Assembly (NCBI GenBank): GCA_030068075.1
Contig: CM057841.1
Span: forward strand, 6,953,565 to 7,017,564
Reading direction: 5' to 3'
Origin: Paguma larvata
Taxonomy: Eukaryota > Chordata > Mammalia > Carnivora > Viverridae
DNA: 64,000 bases
Shown here: positions 60,570 through 64,000 of the stretch, in pieces
How the letters are laid out: each line of letters begins with the position of its first letter
How positions within the stretch are numbered: position 1 is the stretch's first letter
Program-made: the position numbers and the translations under genes
The notes under the pieces: generated by a model
What the model saw: only the letters and a program-made list of their open reading frames with translations
What the model was told of the DNA's origin: nothing
Databases searched by the model: none

Positions 60570-60730
60570 AGACACTGCCATTATTTTCATCGTAAGGAGG
60601 ACTTTCATACAGAGAGGCTGAATGACCTAAATCCACATGCTAGTTAGGGGCCTGAAAGGGACTTGAACCTGGCTAGACTGGATCAAAGACAGAGCCCTAA
60701 CCACTATGCGGACTAACAAACCATGTCAGC
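60570..60730 (+). mobile_element. MIR-like relic shared with block A
   Basis: AGAGAGGCTGAATGACCTAA, GTTAGGGGCCTGAAAGGGAC and GACTTGAACCTGGCTAGACT follow MIR order. The block A copy is at 31510-31700. Confidence 0.6.
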
Positions 60731-61347
60731 TCTGTTTTCAAGTAATCCTGACCTATATTTAGTGTTGTTTTACTACTTTGCCATTTTATTTTACATTACA
60801 GGTATTTTATTTTATAATTTTGGTTGGAACAATTTTTTATGTCTATTGATTTAGTCTAAAAGTCAATTTCAAATATGAATAAAGGTTCAGAGATTCTAAT
60901 AAAATGCAAATTCACTAATTATACTCTACCATACAGGAAACTGCTCCAAGCCCAAGTCAGATGAATGAATGTAGGATTTGCTCAATATTAACTTGACATT
61001 AGAAAGACTCATTTGTAGTCATATTGGTATAGGCAGAAAAATATGTCATTTGTCAAAGAAGCTACTGGACAACAATTATTTGTTCTCTAAACTGTGATGC
61101 AGGAAACACTAATATATGATAAAACAGTATAGGATAGAAACTAAATTATTAATAATTTTGATCCAAGTGCTTATCTGTTTATTAATATCTACGTTAAATG
61201 AAGATACTAGCAACAAGGTGAGACTGTGTGTTGTGTAAGTTGAAAGAGGAATGTGCATTGTGTAAGTTGAAATGTAAGTGAAATGGCTAGTGAATTTGAG
61301 GTTGATGTTAGAATATTATTAAACCAGAGAAAATAATACAAGATACA

Positions 61348-62190
61348 TTTGGCATACACTTCTCCAAAGAAGACATACAAATGGCAAACAGGTTTATGAA
61401 AAGATACTCAGTGTCTGCAAATCAAAACTATACTGAGATATCACCTCACAGCTGTGGGGATAGCTATTATCAAAAACATCAAAGGCAACAACAATTGGCG
61501 AAGATATGGAGAAACTGGAACCCACGTACACCATTGGTGGGAATGCAAAATGGTGCAGTCACTATGGAAAACAGCGTGGAGTTTCTTCAAAAACAACAAC
61601 AACAACAACAATAACAACAAAACAACAAAAAACCTAAACTACCATGTGTTCAAGCAATCCCACTTTAGGGTATTTATCCAAAAGAACTAAGAGTAGAATC
61701 AAATAGATATTAGCACCCCACTGTTTGCTCTAGCTCTTTTCTCAGCAGCAAGACATGGAAACAACCTAAGTGTCCATCGATGGATGAGTGGATAAATGAA
61801 GTATGGTGCATAGATATATGATTGAATATTTTTCAGCCTTAAAAAAGGAAATAATGCGATATAGGGCAGCAAGGATGAACATTAAAGACCTTAGGTTAGA
61901 ATGAGCTAGTCATAAACACATGCCGCATGATTCCACTTATGTGAGGAATCAGTCAAACTCATAGAATAATGAGTACAATGGTGGCTACCAGGGACTGGAG
62001 AGGAGGGGGAAATGGGGAGCTGCTAATCAACAGGCATAAAGTTTCAATCATGCAAGATGAGTAAGTTCTGAAGCTCTGCTGTATACCACTGTGCCCACGG
62101 TTAACAGTACTGGATTGTACACTTAAAAATTTGTTAAGAAGATAAATCCCATGTGTTCTTACCCTGATAAAACAAATAAATAAAATAAAA
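61348..62190 (+). mobile_element. L1 3' region private to block B
   Basis: It begins near CACTTCTCCAAAGAAGACAT and ends in AAACAAATAAATAAAATAAA. Block A has the uninterrupted site (CAAGATTCATGTGGTCC, about 32333). A (CAA)n run lies at 61592-61627. Confidence 0.85.
61592..61627. repeat. (CAA)n microsatellite inside L1
   Basis: CAACAACAACAACAACAACA with one ATA interruption. Confidence 0.9.
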
Positions 62191-63179
62191 TCATGTGGTC
62201 CTGACACCTCTTGTCTGAAACCCGTAATATAAAGTTACCTTTTCTTTAAATGCTGCTTTTCTAACTTCAAGAGAGAAATCACTCTGGCCATAATCAAGTC
62301 ACAGGTGTTTTAGAGACAAAAGTACTGTTTTCATGAAGTGCCTCCTATGCCCAGACTTAGATCAAAAACATTTGTATTCCAGAAACAAATGCAGATAGGT
62401 GGTTCCCGCACAGGATGAAAGAATTCTTATCATTTCATTGTACTTTTTATTATAAGTGTGGTGGTATTGTAAGTATACCCTTAATAACATTGAAAATCTA
62501 ATCTATGATTCCTATAAGGAAAGGTGAATAGTATATTTATTTTATAACTACAATATTTAAGCATTTAAGAGTTGGATTTCATTGTCACTGGGATTACTCA
62601 CCAATAACTGTCCTCAGTGACAATCACACTAAATTACATCAGGGGCCATCAGGGATTGGCATAGGATTTAGGACCCTCATCTCTCTTTACTAGCTCAGCT
62701 CTTGGCTAAGGAATTTTTCCACCTCTGTGTCTGGCTTTGCCACTAGATCCATTTTTCCTCCAGACATGAATGCTTACTCAGACTTCCTTTCCTTGCAGAC
62801 TCTGCTTCTCAGACTGAAATTAAAAATACCCACTGGAATCCTTCCCACTGTCAGGACGGTTGGCTCAGTGTGAAGATCAGGCAGGACACCCAGTACAGGT
62901 GGGAGGGAGGCAGCTAGATTCAGATGGAGGTTTGTGAATGTGTGACCTCACCTCCTCTCAGAACTGCAATTATTATTTCTCCCATAGTGGTAATGACAGT
63001 GCAGGCTTGGGGACCTGGGAACATTTCCGAAAACCTTTTTCCCTATTGCTGATTACTAAAATCAATTACAAGTTTCTTGTGGGTATCTCCAAAGAGACCA
63101 CTGTAGTGTTTAGGAAGAGGCTCTTAGTTTTTCATGATCCCTAAAGGCAGAAAGGGTCACATACGGGGGAAAAAAAAAT

Positions 63180-64000
63180 GACCGAGTCCAGAGGGAAAAG
63201 AATTAAGTTTGAACCCTTACCTAACACCATATACAAAAATTAACTCAAAATAGATCAAAGCCCTAAATGTAAGACCTAAAATAAAACTCTTAGTAGAAAA
63301 TGCAGGTCAAAATCTTCATGAAAGTAGATTTGACAATGATTTCTTGAGTATGATACCAAAGGCACAGGTGACAAAAGAAAATATAGAAAAACTGGACTAT
63401 ATGAAAATTTTAAACTTTTGTGCATCAAAAGTCACTATTAACAGAGTGAAAAAGGCCACCAACAAAATGGGAGACAATATCTGCAATTCATAAATCTGTT
63501 AAGGGATTATACACAGAATACACAGGGAACTCTTAAGACTCAACAGTAAACAACAACAACAAACACTTCAGTAATTGGCAAAGGACTTGAAAAAGGACTT
63601 GAACAGACATTTCTGCAAAGAAGATATACAAATGGCAAAAAAGCAAACGAAACATTACAATCGGTTAGGGAAATGCAAATCAAAACGACTATGTGGTAGC
63701 GCTTCACATCCATTAGGATGGCTACAATAAAACAAAGAAACAAACAAAAAATGGAAAATAGCGTGTGAGGGCAAGGATGTGGAGAAATTGGAACCCTTGT
63801 GCTCTGATAGTGGGAATAAAAACAGCAGGCACTGTAGAGAACAGTTTGGCAATTCTTTAAAAAATTGAAAGTAGAATTGCCACAGAATCCAGCACCCCCA
63901 CTTCCAAGTATACATTGAAAAGCATTGGAAACAGGGTCTTGAAGAGGTATTTGTGAACTCATGTTCACAGCAGCATTATTCACAACAGCTAAAATGTGCA
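63180..64000 (+). mobile_element. L1 ORF2-end to 3' region, plus strand, runs off the window
   Basis: TTAACTCAAAATAGATCAAA, GACCTAAAATAAAACTCTTA, AGGGAAATGCAAATCAAAAC and GTATACATTGAAAAGCATTG follow L1 order, decayed and without a long frame. It continues past the right edge. Confidence 0.85.

Larger units (their letters stand above)
54071..63165 (+). repeat. Segmental duplication, block B, diverged part
   Basis: Collinear with 27200-33530, roughly 70-80% identical by eye, longer because of private L1 insertions and an extra stretch at 54430-56630. It holds the second V1R pseudogene pair. Confidence 0.78.

Overview
This is mammalian nuclear DNA, almost certainly from a cat (Felidae). The clearest sign is about 19 copies of a tRNA-Lys-derived CAN-SINE of the felid type. 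They have a GGGGCGCCTGGGTGGCTCAG head, a TC-rich stretch and an AATAAATAAACATTAAAA tail, and several have clean target-site duplications. Carnivore-type LINE-1 copies, MIR and MaLR-like relics and an endogenous retrovirus (ERV) make up much of the rest. All protein-level calls are by eye from the sequence; no database search was run.

The biological content is a vomeronasal type-1 receptor (V1R) cluster. One receptor has an open frame through all seven helices (46985-47893, +). Four V1R pseudogenes lie on the minus strand as two pairs: 27810-28774 with 30660-31306, and 56846-57790 with 59690-60331. The pairs sit in two copies of a larger duplication: block A about 24429-33530 and block B about 51282-63165. 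The left third of the blocks is nearly identical, including a shared SINE. The right two thirds, with the V1R relics, are much more diverged and carry SINE and L1 insertions private to one copy. A 100-N assembly gap (24329-24428) lies exactly at the left edge of block A.

Layout. 1-2945: decayed ERV (end of integrase, gamma-type env transmembrane remnant, polypurine tract and 3' LTR). 2946-5941: L1 ORF2 relic interrupted by an 802-bp LTR-type element with 7-bp target duplications. 5942-16460: mostly unique DNA with SINEs, an LTR-like relic, MIR and microsatellites. 16470-17960: CpG-dense island with a roughly 62-bp minisatellite and a GC-box array, with no recognisable gene. 18120-24328: unique DNA, SINEs and a 5'-inverted L1. 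24429-33530: duplication block A. 33700-37720: minus-strand L1s with SINEs nested inside. 37720-46680: unique or poorly classified DNA, SINEs, a second CpG-rich promoter-like patch (about 40440-41130) and a C-rich strand-asymmetric tract (42840-43860). 46985-47893: the V1R gene. 48166-51281: SINE and unclassified DNA. 51282-63165: duplication block B. 63180-64000: another L1.

The picture is a birth-and-death chemoreceptor locus: duplication made paired receptors, each copy was then broken by different lesions, and one receptor remains readable. No bacterial-type system, CRISPR array, zinc-finger exon or rRNA was seen, and the only tRNA-like sequences are SINE heads.
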